Source: Gammaproteobacteria bacterium
Lineage (GTDB): Bacteria > Pseudomonadota > Gammaproteobacteria > Pseudomonadales > Azotimanducaceae
Assembly (NCBI GenBank): GCA_016874135.1
Contig: VGVE01000007.1
Coordinates: 1 to 64,000, forward strand
DNA: 64,000 nucleotides
Direction: 5' to 3'
Shown: piece by piece, positions 49,365-58,302 of the stretch
How positions within the stretch are numbered: position 1 is the first letter of the stretch
How the letters are laid out: each line of letters begins with the position of its first letter
Translations under genes and position numbers: made by a program
The notes under the pieces: generated by a model
Database searches by the model: none
Seen by the model: the letters and a program-made list of their open reading frames with translations, nothing else
What the model was told of the DNA's origin: nothing

Positions 49365-50456
49365 ATGCGACCGATCGAAAGATATCGTCACGCCGCCGAA
49401 ACCGGAGCAATTTCCGAGGATCTGGCGCAGGTGGAAGTGATGCATTCTCTCGATCGGCTGTATGCGGAGCTCGTCGCTGCGCCTGCGCAGGAAGGTCTCT
49501 TAGGTCGTTTGTTGGCGCGCTGGCGACAACCTCAGCCGAATCCCCGTGGGTTGTATATCTGGGGTGGTGTGGGCCGCGGCAAGACCATGCTCATGGACTG
49601 GTTCTGTAGCAGCCTGCCTCCCGGTCTTGGGATGCGGATGCACTTTCATCGCTTCATGCAACGGGTCCATCACGACCTCACCCGGCTCAAAGGCACGCCG
49701 AATCCGCTGCAAAAAGTCGCTGACGGGTTTGCCGCAGAAGGGCGGGTGCTCTGTTTTGACGAGTTCTTCGTGTCCGACATCGGTGACGCGATGCTGCTCG
49801 GTGAGCTGCTGAAAGCGTTGTTTGCCCGCGGCGTCCTACTCGTCGCCACTTCCAACGTCGAACCTTCTCGCCTCTATGAAAACGGGCTGCAACGCAGCCG
49901 GTTTCTGCCGGCGATCGAGGCGCTACTCCAGCATGTGGACGTTTTGCGCCTCGATGCCGCGATGGACTACCGGCTACGGGTGCTGCGCAAGGCAGAGCTT
50001 TACCACTGCCCGCTGGATGCGGCGGCAACGGAATCCCTTGAAAGCAGCTTTCGAGCCCTGGCAGCGGACAAACCGAGGGAGAGCATCGCGCTCTTGATCG
50101 AAGAGCGGGAGATTCTCGCCCGCAAGGTCGCGGATGATGTGGTCTGGTTTGATTTTCCCGCCATCTGTGAAGGCCCCCGCAGCCAGAACGACTACATCGA
50201 GATCGCCCGGGAGTTCCACACTGTGCTGATCGGCGACGTGCCGGTTTTCGATACCCAGAAAGAGGATGCGGCACGGCGGTTCATCTCGCTGGTCGATGAG
50301 TTTTATGACCGTTCGGTCAAGCTCATCGTCTCCGCCGCGGCCCCGATCCACGGTCTATATCAGGGCCAACGACTGCGGTTCGAATTCGAACGGACTCAGT
50401 CTAGGCTGCTCGAAATGCAGTCAGAGGACTACCTTGGCCGGTTGCACAAGGCGTGA
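49365..50456 (+). CDS. zapE: Cell division ATPase ZapE
   Basis: This 363-residue AFG1-like ATPase affects Z-ring dynamics. Walker A is GLYIWGGVGRGKTMLMDWF, followed by RMHFHRFMQRVH, Walker B RVLCFDEFFVSDIGDAMLL and ATSNVEPSRLYENGLQRSRFLP. Length and neighbourhood (before rplM-rpsI) are standard. ATG at 49365 in the degS-zapE divergent gap. Confidence 0.94.
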   Translation: MRPIERYRHAAETGAISEDLAQVEVMHSLDRLYAELVAAPAQEGLLGRLLARWRQPQPNPRGLYIWGGVGRGKTMLMDWFCSSLPPGLGMRMHFHRFMQRVHHDLTRLKGTPNPLQKVADGFAAEGRVLCFDEFFVSDIGDAMLLGELLKALFARGVLLVATSNVEPSRLYENGLQRSRFLPAIEALLQHVDVLRLDAAMDYRLRVLRKAELYHCPLDAAATESLESSFRALAADKPRESIALLIEEREILARKVADDVVWFDFPAICEGPRSQNDYIEIAREFHTVLIGDVPVFDTQKEDAARRFISLVDEFYDRSVKLIVSAAAPIHGLYQGQRLRFEFERTQSRLLEMQSEDYLGRLHKA

Positions 50457-50498
50457 TGCCGGAGGCTCGGGCTGACCGGCTTCCCGACCTCTTTCAGG

Positions 50499-50527
50499 TT
50501 GTTTTGGCCAGGGGCCTTCGCTAATAT
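50499..50527 (+). promoter_or_regulatory. Promoter candidate for rplM-rpsI
   Basis: TTGTTT and TAATAT are separated by 17 bp, with the -10 box about 33 bp before the rplM start. The predicted transcript would begin around 50534. By eye only. Confidence 0.55.
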
Positions 50528-50560
50528 CCGCCCTCCCAAAAATCCGGGGGCGGATGCGCC

Positions 50561-50989
50561 TTGAAAACTATCAGCATGAAGCCCCATGAAGTTCGCCGCG
50601 ACTGGGTCGTTATCGACGCCCAAGACCAGGTGATCGGCCGAATCGCCACCGAGGTGGCACGCCGACTTCGTGGCAAGCACAAGACCTGTTACACACCGCA
50701 TGTGGATACCGGTGATTTTGTCATCGTCGTAAACGCTGCCAAGGTGAAATCCACGGGTAATAAGGAACAGGACAAGATGTACTGGCGGCACACCGGCTAT
50801 CCCGGTGGCATCAAGTCGACCGCGCTAGGCCGCATGCGGGAAACGCACCCCGAAAGGATTATCGAGATCGCGGTAAAGGGGATGTTGCCAAAGAACCCGC
50901 TGGGGCGGGCAATGTTCCGCAAGCTCAAGGTCTATTCGGGCGCCGAGCATCCGCATATCGCCCAGCAGCCGAAAGCGATTGCAGTCTGA
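50561..50989 (+). CDS. rplM: 50S ribosomal protein L13
   Basis: The 142-residue length is identical to E. coli L13. The N-terminus [20 protein letters not shown] aligns with E. coli from its first residue if the TTG at 50561 is the start; an internal ATG at 50576 would drop five conserved-position residues. Further signatures are [24 protein letters not shown] and the [19 protein letters not shown] segment. L13 is an early assembly protein of the 50S subunit. Followed by an unusually long 172-bp gap before rpsI. Confidence 0.96.
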   Translation: MKTISMKPHEVRRDWVVIDAQDQVIGRIATEVARRLRGKHKTCYTPHVDTGDFVIVVNAAKVKSTGNKEQDKMYWRHTGYPGGIKSTALGRMRETHPERIIEIAVKGMLPKNPLGRAMFRKLKVYSGAEHPHIAQQPKAIAV

Positions 50990-51155
50990 CAGAGACTGCC
51001 GCAGCAGCCTGAATCGCCGAACCGTAGGGTTTGAGCGAGTGCAGGACGGCTGCGGGAACTAGCGCTGATTGGATGTGCGAGATGGGCTTGAAAGGCAACG
51101 GGTCCTCGACATAGGTGAATCCGCTGATTCACATTTTGGATAACTGACAGAGACT
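50986..51155 (+). repeat. 12-bp direct repeat bounding an unusual rplM-rpsI spacer
   Basis: CTGACAGAGACT occurs at 50986-50997, across the rplM stop, and again at 51144-51155, just before the rpsI ribosome-binding region, a period of 158 bp. The enclosed DNA has no gene. It contains a perfect hairpin GTGAATC-CGCT-GATTCAC (about 51113-51130) followed by ATTTT. In most gammaproteobacteria rplM and rpsI are separated by about 15-20 bp. The pattern could be a small insertion with target duplication or a local tandem event. Confidence 0.6.
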
Positions 51156-51161
51156 ATCGGC

Positions 51162-51551
51162 ATGGCAGAAGTGGATTACGGCACGGGTCGGAGAAAGACG
51201 GCAGCTGCCCGAGTGTTTGTTCAAGGTGGGACCGGTCGGATCCTTGTCAACAACACACCGCTTGATGAGTACTTCGGACGCGAGACGTCACGCATGATCG
51301 TGCGTCAGGCGCTCGAAGTAGCCAACGTCACAGGCAACGTCGATGTGGAGGTCACCGTGCGTGGTGGTGGTTCGTCAGGCCAGGCTGGAGCCATTCGACA
51401 CGGGATCGCCCGCGCACTTGTTGATCGAGACGAGACGCTTCGTGGGCCGTTGCGACAGGCTGGATTCCTGACAAGGGACGCGCGTGAGGTTGAGCGCAAG
51501 AAGGTTGGTCTGCACAAGGCGCGCAAGCGTCCGCAATACTCGAAGCGGTAA
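51162..51551 (+). CDS. rpsI: 30S ribosomal protein S9
   Basis: This 129-residue protein starts [21 protein letters not shown] and ends [16 protein letters not shown], the universal S9 tail that reaches the P-site tRNA anticodon region. [19 protein letters not shown] is conserved. Partner of L13. Good terminator downstream. Confidence 0.97.
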   Translation: MAEVDYGTGRRKTAAARVFVQGGTGRILVNNTPLDEYFGRETSRMIVRQALEVANVTGNVDVEVTVRGGGSSGQAGAIRHGIARALVDRDETLRGPLRQAGFLTRDAREVERKKVGLHKARKRPQYSKR

Positions 51552-51556
51552 TCCGC

Positions 51557-51597
51557 TCGGGGCTCTGTCAGCTTCGAGTCCCGAGGTTCTCTTTTTA
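51557..51597 (+). terminator. Rho-independent terminator after rpsI
   Basis: CTCGGGGCTC and GAGTCCCGAG form a 10-bp stem (one G-T pair) with a 10-nt loop, followed by GTTCTCTTTTT. It starts 6 bp after the rpsI stop and separates the ribosomal operon from petABC. Confidence 0.8.
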
Positions 51598-51683
51598 ACT
51601 GCGAGACGGGAGCCCCGATTCCGACCCGTGTGTTAAAATTCTCCAGCGAAATCTCAGACCTTACCTCAGTCGGGAGCTGAACG

Positions 51684-52319
51684 TTGACAAGCGCAAATGG
51701 TTCAACTGCTGACACCGCTCATGGTGTTGGTCCGGTTGACAAGGACCGCCGTTATTTTCTGATCGGAGCCACTTCTGCTGTAGCCGCCCTCGGAGTTGTC
51801 GGGGCTGCAGTTCCCTTCGTCGCCTCCTGGAGTCCGAGCGCAAAAGCCCGCGCCATGGGTGCACCGGTGAAGATCGATATCTCCCGCCTGGAACCCGGGC
51901 AAATGGTCGGCCCCATGCCAGCGTGGCGTGGCAAACCCGTGTTTGTGATGTCCCGTACTGCGGAAGTGATCGAGCGATTGAAGAGCCCGACGCAAAATCT
52001 TCAGGATCCACAGTCTGAGCGGCCGATGCAGCCTGACAGTTCGAAGAACGCGTGGCGTTCAACCAAGCCGGAGATCGGCGTCTACCTCGGTCTTTGTACA
52101 CATCTCGGTTGTTCGCCGAAGTACTACCCGGTAGTGGGTGCCACGGATTGGGACGGTAACTGGCAAGGGGGGTTCTTCTGTCCCTGCCACGGATCGGTGT
52201 TTGACCTTGCTGGGCGTGTGTATGCCGGTGTCCCGGCGCCCGACAATCTTGAGGTTCCGCCATACCGGTATGAGACCGATACGGTGATTGTGGTTGGCGA
52301 AGGCGAGGGGGCTGCCTGA
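51684..52319 (+). CDS. petA: Ubiquinol-cytochrome c reductase Rieske iron-sulfur subunit
   Basis: This 211-residue Rieske protein of complex III has an N-terminal twin-Arg-like KDRRYFLIGATSAVAALGVVGAAV membrane anchor. The 2Fe-2S ligands lie in CTHLGC and CPCHGS near residues 137-172. The start is TTG at 51684, with GGGAG 7 bp upstream. An extended -10-like TGTTAAAAT lies about 45 bp ahead. Starts the petABC operon. Confidence 0.95.
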   Translation: MTSANGSTADTAHGVGPVDKDRRYFLIGATSAVAALGVVGAAVPFVASWSPSAKARAMGAPVKIDISRLEPGQMVGPMPAWRGKPVFVMSRTAEVIERLKSPTQNLQDPQSERPMQPDSSKNAWRSTKPEIGVYLGLCTHLGCSPKYYPVVGATDWDGNWQGGFFCPCHGSVFDLAGRVYAGVPAPDNLEVPPYRYETDTVIVVGEGEGAA

Positions 52320-53593
52320 TGCAGAAGGAAACGCCGGCGCAGGGCAAATACGTGCGTATGTGGTTTGATTTTATGGAGTGGGTAGACGCCCGTTTCCCGG
52401 CAACGGAAACGTTCGAATACCACATGTCGAAGTACTACGCGCCGAAGAACTTCAACTTCTGGTACTACTTTGGCTGGCTCGGGATCGTTGTCCTGATCAT
52501 GCAGATCCTCACTGGCGTCTGGCTGACAATGAACTACGTGCCAAGTGGTGCCGAAGCATTCGCATCTGTCGAATACATCATGCGCGACGTGGAATATGGC
52601 TGGTTGCTACGTTACTTGCATTCCACCGGGGCATCGTTCTTCTTCATTGTGGTTTATCTGCACATGTTCCGCGGGTTGATGTACGGCTCGTACCGTAAAC
52701 CCCGCGAGCTGCTGTGGCTGATTGGCATGGCGATCTTCGCGACGCTGATCGTCGAAGGTTTCTTCGGCTATCTGCTCCCCTGGGGCAACATGAGCTACTG
52801 GGGCGCACAGGTGATCGTGTCGCTGGTTGGGGCTATCCCCGTGGTTGGTGGCGACCTGATGGAATGGGTGCGGGGCGACTTCCTGATGTCTGAAATCACG
52901 TTGAACCGCTTTTTCGCGCTGCACGTGATCGCGTTGCCTTTGGTTCTCGTGATACTCGTATTCGTTCACCTGGTTGCACTTCACCACGTCGGCTCGCTCG
53001 GGCCAGACGGGATCGAGATCAAGAAAAACAAGGGGCCGGACGGTGTACCTGTAGATGGCATTGCGTTCCACCCGTACTACGTTGTGCACGACATCCACGC
53101 CACCGTGGTCTTCCTGTTCATTTTCTGCGTGGTGGTGTTCTACTTCCCTGATGGCGGTGGGTATTTCCTCGAAAAACCGAACTTCGAAATGGCTGACCCG
53201 CTGAAGACACCTGACCACATCGCGCCGGTCTGGTACTACACACCGTTCTACGCGATGTTGCGGGCAGCGACTTACCCGCTGCTTGGGCTTGACGCCAAGT
53301 TCTGGGGATTCGTGGTGATGGCTGGTGCCATCGTATTGCCAGCGGTGCTCCCTTGGCTTGATCGTTCTCCAGTCAAGTCGATTCGGTACAAGGGCATGTG
53401 GTCGAAAGTGATGCTTGGCCTCTTCGTGATCAGCTTCGTGGTGCTCGGCTATCTGGGTACCATCGCCCCCTCGCCCGCTGCCACAGCCGTGGCGCAGATT
53501 GGGACGATTGTCTACTTCGCCTATTTCGTGCTGATGCCGTGGTATACCCGCATCGAAAAGACCAAGCCTGAGCCGGAGAGAGTGACGTCATGA
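52319..53593 (+). CDS. petB: Cytochrome b of the bc1 complex
   Basis: This 424-residue, full-length cytochrome b has both N- and C-terminal parts fused, as in proteobacteria. Haem-ligand His residues are seen in LRYLHSTGASFFFIVVYLHMFRG and RFFALHVIALPLVLVILVFVHLVALH; the Qo motif PEWY is represented by the APVWYYTPFYAML segment (PVWY). ATG overlaps the petA stop. Intact, multi-pass. Confidence 0.95.
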   Translation: MQKETPAQGKYVRMWFDFMEWVDARFPATETFEYHMSKYYAPKNFNFWYYFGWLGIVVLIMQILTGVWLTMNYVPSGAEAFASVEYIMRDVEYGWLLRYLHSTGASFFFIVVYLHMFRGLMYGSYRKPRELLWLIGMAIFATLIVEGFFGYLLPWGNMSYWGAQVIVSLVGAIPVVGGDLMEWVRGDFLMSEITLNRFFALHVIALPLVLVILVFVHLVALHHVGSLGPDGIEIKKNKGPDGVPVDGIAFHPYYVVHDIHATVVFLFIFCVVVFYFPDGGGYFLEKPNFEMADPLKTPDHIAPVWYYTPFYAMLRAATYPLLGLDAKFWGFVVMAGAIVLPAVLPWLDRSPVKSIRYKGMWSKVMLGLFVISFVVLGYLGTIAPSPAATAVAQIGTIVYFAYFVLMPWYTRIEKTKPEPERVTS

Positions 53594-54393
53594 TCCCATC
53601 ACGAATCTTTCGACTCCTGGTTCTGTTCGGCGGTTTGATCGCCGTGATCGACGCGCAAGCGGCAGGTGGCACCAAGTACCCGCTCGAACCGATTGATACC
53701 GACGCGCGTAATTTGCCGTCGCTTCAGCACGGCGTGAAGCTCTACGTGAACTACTGTCTCGGCTGCCACAGTATGAAGTTCCAGCGATACGAGCGTACGG
53801 CAAATGATCTCGGCATTCCCCACCAGGTAGCCCTCGATACCCTAGTTTTCACTGGTCAGAAGATCGGTGAGCTGATGGTCAACGGCATGAACCCCGAAAA
53901 ATCCAAGGCATGGTTCGGCAACCCTCCTCCAGACCTCACCATGGTCACTCGAGTACGTGGTGCGGATTGGGTGTATACCTATCTGAAGACGTTTTACATC
54001 GATGAAAAACGACCCCTTGGTGTGAACAACAAGGTTTTTGAGAACGTGGGGATGCCTCATGTCCTGCTGCCTCTGCAAGGCACTCAACGCATGGGCTGCA
54101 TTCAAAAGCCGGTGATTCTGCCGACGGGTGCCGAAAAACGTGACCCGCTCGTTCCAGGCAAGCCCATCACCGAAGAGAAGTGTGGGGAGCTGTATCTGGA
54201 GGAAGGCACGGGGTCGATGACGCCGGCCGAATATGATGCCGCCATTTATGACCTTGTGAACTTCATGGCCTATGTAGCAGAGCCGGAGAAGCTAGAGCGT
54301 CACCGTCTTGGCATTTTTGTCCTGCTGTTTCTGATCATCCTGGGGGTGTTTACGCACCTGTTGAACCGGGAATACTGGAAAGACGTTCACTGA
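53590..54393 (+). CDS. petC: Cytochrome c1
   Basis: This 267-residue protein has a signal peptide (FRLLVLFGGLIAVIDAQA), a CxxCH haem site (YCLGCHSMKF) and a C-terminal TM anchor (GIFVLLFLIILGVFTHLL). The distal haem ligand Met probably lies in VGMPHVLLP. Last gene of petABC; sspA follows after about 110 bp containing a GGCCC/GGGCC inverted repeat of uncertain terminator strength. Confidence 0.95.
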   Translation: MIPSRIFRLLVLFGGLIAVIDAQAAGGTKYPLEPIDTDARNLPSLQHGVKLYVNYCLGCHSMKFQRYERTANDLGIPHQVALDTLVFTGQKIGELMVNGMNPEKSKAWFGNPPPDLTMVTRVRGADWVYTYLKTFYIDEKRPLGVNNKVFENVGMPHVLLPLQGTQRMGCIQKPVILPTGAEKRDPLVPGKPITEEKCGELYLEEGTGSMTPAEYDAAIYDLVNFMAYVAEPEKLERHRLGIFVLLFLIILGVFTHLLNREYWKDVH

Positions 54394-54504
54394 CAGCCGT
54401 CGGCCCTGGCGTTTGCGGGGCTCTGGTACCAATTGTCCACCGAGGCCCTTTTGGGGCCTTCCGTGCTTTGAAGCGCGGTTGTTTCGGAGTAACCCAACGT
54501 GCAT

Positions 54505-55137
54505 ATGAGCATTGTGACCAAACGTTCGACGATGGCGTTCTTTTCCGACGCCCGCGATCACTACTGCCATCGCGTGCGAATGGTGCTTGCCGAGAAAGGC
54601 GTGACTGTCGAAGTCATTGACATCGACCCGGGCAACAAGCCGGATGAGCTTGCCGAAGTGAACCCGTACAACAGTTTGCCTACGTTGCTCGACCGGGATC
54701 TCGTGCTCTATGAGCCGAACGTCATCATTGAATATCTTGATGAGCGTTTCCCGCATCCGCCGTTGCTGCCGGTCTATCCGGTCCAGCGGGCCTTGTCTCG
54801 CCTCTGGATTACCAGAATCGACAAGGAGTGGTCTACCAAGGTGGATCTGCTCATGGCTGGAAAAGGTCGGGAAGCACTTCTCGACAAAGCTCGCAAGGAA
54901 CTTCGCGAAAGTCTGATCGCCGTGGCTCCGATTTTCAACGAGCGCCCGTTTTTCATGAACGACGAATTCAGTCTTGTTGATTGCTGTGTTGTGCCGCTGC
55001 TATGGCGATTGAAAGAAATCGATATTGCTCTGCCTGAGCGGACTACCAAACCTATGCTCCGTTACATGAATTCGATGTTTGAGCGCCCCTGTTTCCGTGA
55101 CAGCCTGACGGAGGCTGAACTGGAAATGAGGGAGTGA
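54505..55137 (+). CDS. sspA: Stringent starvation protein A
   Basis: This 210-residue GST-fold protein binds RNA polymerase and supports stress and virulence transcription. It starts MSIVTKRSTMAFFSDARDHY, with conserved VRMVLAEKG, LDERFPHPPLLPVYPV and a late SLTEAELEMRE. ATG at 54505 matches family starts; a GTG at 54499 is also in frame. Coupled to sspB by a GTGA overlap. Confidence 0.94.
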   Translation: MSIVTKRSTMAFFSDARDHYCHRVRMVLAEKGVTVEVIDIDPGNKPDELAEVNPYNSLPTLLDRDLVLYEPNVIIEYLDERFPHPPLLPVYPVQRALSRLWITRIDKEWSTKVDLLMAGKGREALLDKARKELRESLIAVAPIFNERPFFMNDEFSLVDCCVVPLLWRLKEIDIALPERTTKPMLRYMNSMFERPCFRDSLTEAELEMRE

Positions 55138-55580
55138 GTCCAAAACGCCCCTATCTGCTGCGGGCGTTGATCGAGTGGATTATCGACAACAACCAGACCC
55201 CTTACGTACTGGTTGAAGCGGGTGCAGGTGTTCAAGTACCGGAGGGATACGTCAACGACGGGCGAATTGTGCTCAACGTTTCTCCGTTGGCAATCCGCAA
55301 CCTGTCGATCACCAATGACTTTGTGATGTTCGGCGGCCGGTTCGGCGGGCAGTCGTTTCCGGTGAGTGTTCCCCTGCACGCGGTAATGGCGGTCTATTCG
55401 AAAGAGTCTGGAGAGGGCTCCCTTTTTGAGCCGGAGTATCCGGACAAGAGCACGCAGCAGGTTAGCGCGCCAGAACGGACCGAGCAGAATTCATCAGCCG
55501 ATGCCGTAGGCCCATCGGGAGTTCTAACGAGCGTTAAACCACCACCAAAGAGTCGAGCCCATCTCCGACCGGTCAAATAA
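55134..55580 (+). CDS. sspB: ClpXP adaptor SspB
   Basis: This 148-residue protein has an N-terminal ssrA-binding domain (RPYLLRALIEWIIDNNQTPYVLVEA, NDFVMFGGRFGGQSFPVSVPLHAV). A flexible linker is followed by a C-terminal ClpX-docking tail RAHLRPVK, like the enteric LRVVK. It delivers ssrA-tagged proteins to ClpXP. GTG start overlapping the sspA stop. Confidence 0.94.
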   Translation: MSPKRPYLLRALIEWIIDNNQTPYVLVEAGAGVQVPEGYVNDGRIVLNVSPLAIRNLSITNDFVMFGGRFGGQSFPVSVPLHAVMAVYSKESGEGSLFEPEYPDKSTQQVSAPERTEQNSSADAVGPSGVLTSVKPPPKSRAHLRPVK

Positions 55581-55612
55581 TCCAACGTCGGAGTGGTGCG
55601 GGACGCACGGTC

Positions 55613-56158
55613 TCAGCCGTCGATGTATTCAAAGACCTTAACGATCTTCTGGATTCCGTAGACCGTACTTGCGACTTCTACTGCCTGATCCGCCTGTGCT
55701 CGAGGCAACATTCCCATCAGATAGACCACGCCGTTTTCGGTGACTACCTTGATTTTTGAACCAGGGACTTCCTTGGTTGCGACCAGTTTGCTCTTCACTT
55801 TGGAGGTGATGTAGGCATCGTTCGTGCGGGCAGGGTATGAGATCGGCCCGCCGATGGTCAGCTCGTTGTGGACCGTGCGCACTCGGTCGATCCCCTGCGC
55901 AACGGCTGCAGCCTGCTCCCGCAGCGCTTCGGATGACACCTGGCCAAGCAGCAGAATCAACCCGTTGTAGCTGACGGTATACAGATTGGTATCCTGGTAG
56001 TCCTGGTTTGACTCTCGGATCCGTCGCTCGACGACCCTTTCGAGTAGCTCATCGTCAATCGCCTGTCCGGGCGTGCGGATGCGGGGATCGTTGGAAAAAA
56101 CGCAAGCCGAAAGCAGGCTCACCAGAAGCAGAATTGAAACCGGTCGAATCGTCATCAT
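55613..56158 (-). CDS. dolP: BON-domain outer-membrane lipoprotein DolP
   Basis: This 181-residue lipoprotein has a lipobox at SLLSAC (Cys19) and two BON domains (TNLYTVSYNGLILLLGQVSSEALREQA and SKIKVVTENGVVYLMGMLPRAQADQAVEVA). DolP (YraP) sits at division sites and supports envelope integrity and BamA. In E. coli diaA lies between yraN and yraP; it is missing here, and the upstream yraN remnant runs into the dolP start. Confidence 0.9.
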   Translation of the reverse strand: MMTIRPVSILLLVSLLSACVFSNDPRIRTPGQAIDDELLERVVERRIRESNQDYQDTNLYTVSYNGLILLLGQVSSEALREQAAAVAQGIDRVRTVHNELTIGGPISYPARTNDAYITSKVKSKLVATKEVPGSKIKVVTENGVVYLMGMLPRAQADQAVEVASTVYGIQKIVKVFEYIDG

Positions 56159-56504
56159 GGGTGAAAGCGTTCCTTGTCCATTGAAGGCGCGGAAAATAGT
56201 GTGGCTGCGAAATCGACATCACGTCAAATCGGCAACGGTGATTTTGATACGCCCGGTGTCGGCCAATGAAACCCTGTGCCGTGAGAAAGATCCTCCTCTG
56301 CTTGTGAATGTCGACTGAATCGAGGCCTCAACCGAAGGCTACGTTTGACCGCAGGCGCACTTCGAGAAAAACCAGCAGGTCTTCGCGACTGGCGATGATG
56401 TCAACTTCGCCGCCGCGCAAAGCATAGTTGCGCTTAAGGATGCGATAGCCATGGAAGAAAACGAGACCAGCGCAAACAAGCTCCGCGAAGCCACCGGACC
56501 GCAT
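56150..56504 (-). pseudogene. yraN: YraN/UPF0102 nuclease-fold protein with an in-frame TGA
   Basis: Reading from an ATG at 56504, just after the lpoA stop, gives the YraN pattern: GGFAELVCAGLVFFHGYRIL, RNYALRGGEVDII and LLVFLEVRLRS, the restriction-endonuclease-like core. Codon 59 (56330-56328) is TGA in NVAFG-stop-GLDSVD, where a Gly or Ser is usual. The same frame then continues with IHKQRRIFLTAQGFI, RCRFDV and LQWTRNAF, family-like to the C-terminus. There is no stop before the dolP start, so a second lesion near the end is likely; the end coordinate is approximate. No separate product is expected. The family's role is unknown. Confidence 0.8.
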
Positions 56505-56511
56505 CGATCAC

Positions 56512-58302
56512 CTAGTTTGCGGTGATGAATGGATGCAGCGCACCATTGTGGAAGGTGCCAAATGACTGCACACGCCTCACGACCTGATTTTCATCCAACA
56601 ACAGAAGACCACTTGCGCCCCAGATGGTGCGGACATTCCCGGTTTCAGATGACGGTAGTCTGCGGAGGAGACGGTAAGCGTCCGCTCCCAACGCGAAGAA
56701 ACTGATATCGGCGGCGCTCTGGCCCAGCCACGAGCGGCGCAGGGCATGGTTGAAGCCGTTCTGAGCAAACATCACGGGAAGATAACTGACTGTAACCTTC
56801 CCCAGCCCTGCTACGTCGTTCGCGCTGCGGAAAGACTGGGTTCCCATATAAGCATCAATCCGGCCGAACGAGTGATAGGACAGCGCCGGTCCCAGGGTGC
56901 TCGTCTGCACGGGTTCGGTAAAGGCGACTATCGCGTCGAAGTCGTGTTGTTTGTCTGGACTGATGATGACGGGAAGCCCGGTTATCGCCCGGATACTGTT
57001 TTTACGGATGAACTTCGGTGTTGAGACCAGTGCACCACCGACCAGCCCCGTCAGCTCTCCAGCGCTTCGAACCCGCAGAATCTGCGGATCGCGACCACCG
57101 ACGGTAGTGATCTGGCTCATCGCCCGATCAGCCCAGCCTGTCTGCGAAACCACGAACAGAGGTCGTTGGTAGCGTCGTGCGTGCAGCCGTTCGTTGATAG
57201 ATTTGGCCTCGTCTTCGATTGCGATGCCCATCTGAAAGAACGAGTTCGGCGTAGATGTCGTGCGGTTCCCTGAATAGTTGAGCGCAATCACCGGGATACC
57301 GGGAGGATTCATCAGCAGTGCTGAAACACCTTCACGCAAAACCGGGCCAATGATGGTGGTTGCGCCGTCCTTCAGCGCCTGTCCGACCAGCTCGCTGATC
57401 GGTGTGGTGGCCGCATCGTAGAAGCGCAAGGAGGGAAAGCCGGAGGATTCCACGTGGGACGCACCCTCGGTGATGTGCGCCGAAACAATGCCGTCACGAA
57501 CTGCGCGACCGATGGGTTGCAGCTGACCGGAAAGTGGCAGAAAGACTGCAACCCGGGGCGGCTCGCTGCTCCTGCCAACATCAAGATAACGGAGCGCTTT
57601 CGGCAATGCGATCGCGGCTGGATGCTTCGAAAACCGCAACTTCCATGCGGCCCATGCCTTCTGTTCCGAGGAAAGAGCGGTCGCAGCCCGGACGAGTTGC
57701 AACAAGGCAATCCACCCAGTGGCGGTTTGGCTGTCTGCGGAGGCTTCAGCGAGCGTTTGAAGCTCCTGTTCCTGCGACGCTGAAACCAGAGCCATCCAGA
57801 TCTGATCATTCATCGAAGTCTGATCTGTTTCCGGTTCGGCGCTGCGGGTGAGCTGTTGGAACACGCAGGCGTAGTCGTTGCGCGCTTCGCAGAGTTGCGC
57901 ACGCAATCGTGAGGCCTCTGCTTCGTCCAGTGCCGGATTCGCGAGCCAATCAAGGGGCTCCCTGATGAGACCAAGGCTGATGGAAGACTCAACACGCAGA
58001 CGAGCCGTACGACTGGCAGAGTTCGGGTCTGCTTTTTCGAGTTGGATACTTCTCAGCAAGGCGTGGGCGAGGTATGGATCTCCAGAAGCCACGTGCATTT
58101 CGGCGGCATCGAGTATCGGCGCGAGATTCTGCGCACCAGCGAGTGGGGTCGCGGAAACCTTTTTCTCGCTCGCCTGTCGTTCGACGGTCGTTGCCGGGGC
58201 ATTGCGGGCGATGCGGTCCGGTTGTGGCGTGCTTTGACAACCGGAGCTTGTCATGATGACCAGTGAACAGAGCAGAAAAACTGAACAGGCTTTCGCGGAC
58301 AT
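56512..58302 (-). CDS. lpoA: Outer-membrane lipoprotein LpoA, PBP1a activator
   Basis: This 596-residue lipoprotein has a lipobox in VIMTSSGC (Cys22), a TPR-like N-terminal domain (residues about 60-240) and a periplasmic-binding-protein-like C-terminal domain (PPRVAVFLPLSGQLQPIGRAVRDGI, TTIIGPVLREGV, FFALGADAYRLL). It stimulates PBP1a through the periplasm. Its ATG overlaps the divergent rsmI ATG on the opposite strand. Intact, unlike its downstream partner yraN. Confidence 0.92.
   Translation of the reverse strand: MSAKACSVFLLCSLVIMTSSGCQSTPQPDRIARNAPATTVERQASEKKVSATPLAGAQNLAPILDAAEMHVASGDPYLAHALLRSIQLEKADPNSASRTARLRVESSISLGLIREPLDWLANPALDEAEASRLRAQLCEARNDYACVFQQLTRSAEPETDQTSMNDQIWMALVSASQEQELQTLAEASADSQTATGWIALLQLVRAATALSSEQKAWAAWKLRFSKHPAAIALPKALRYLDVGRSSEPPRVAVFLPLSGQLQPIGRAVRDGIVSAHITEGASHVESSGFPSLRFYDAATTPISELVGQALKDGATTIIGPVLREGVSALLMNPPGIPVIALNYSGNRTTSTPNSFFQMGIAIEDEAKSINERLHARRYQRPLFVVSQTGWADRAMSQITTVGGRDPQILRVRSAGELTGLVGGALVSTPKFIRKNSIRAITGLPVIISPDKQHDFDAIVAFTEPVQTSTLGPALSYHSFGRIDAYMGTQSFRSANDVAGLGKVTVSYLPVMFAQNGFNHALRRSWLGQSAADISFFALGADAYRLLRRLPSSETGNVRTIWGASGLLLLDENQVVRRVQSFGTFHNGALHPFITAN

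Noticed and set aside
50527-50554. TCCGCCC/GGGCGGA hairpin as an L13 autoregulatory leader
   Set aside because: The stem would cover the likely ribosome-binding region, but the best promoter (50499-50527) starts transcription near 50534, inside the hairpin, so the 5' arm would not be in the RNA.
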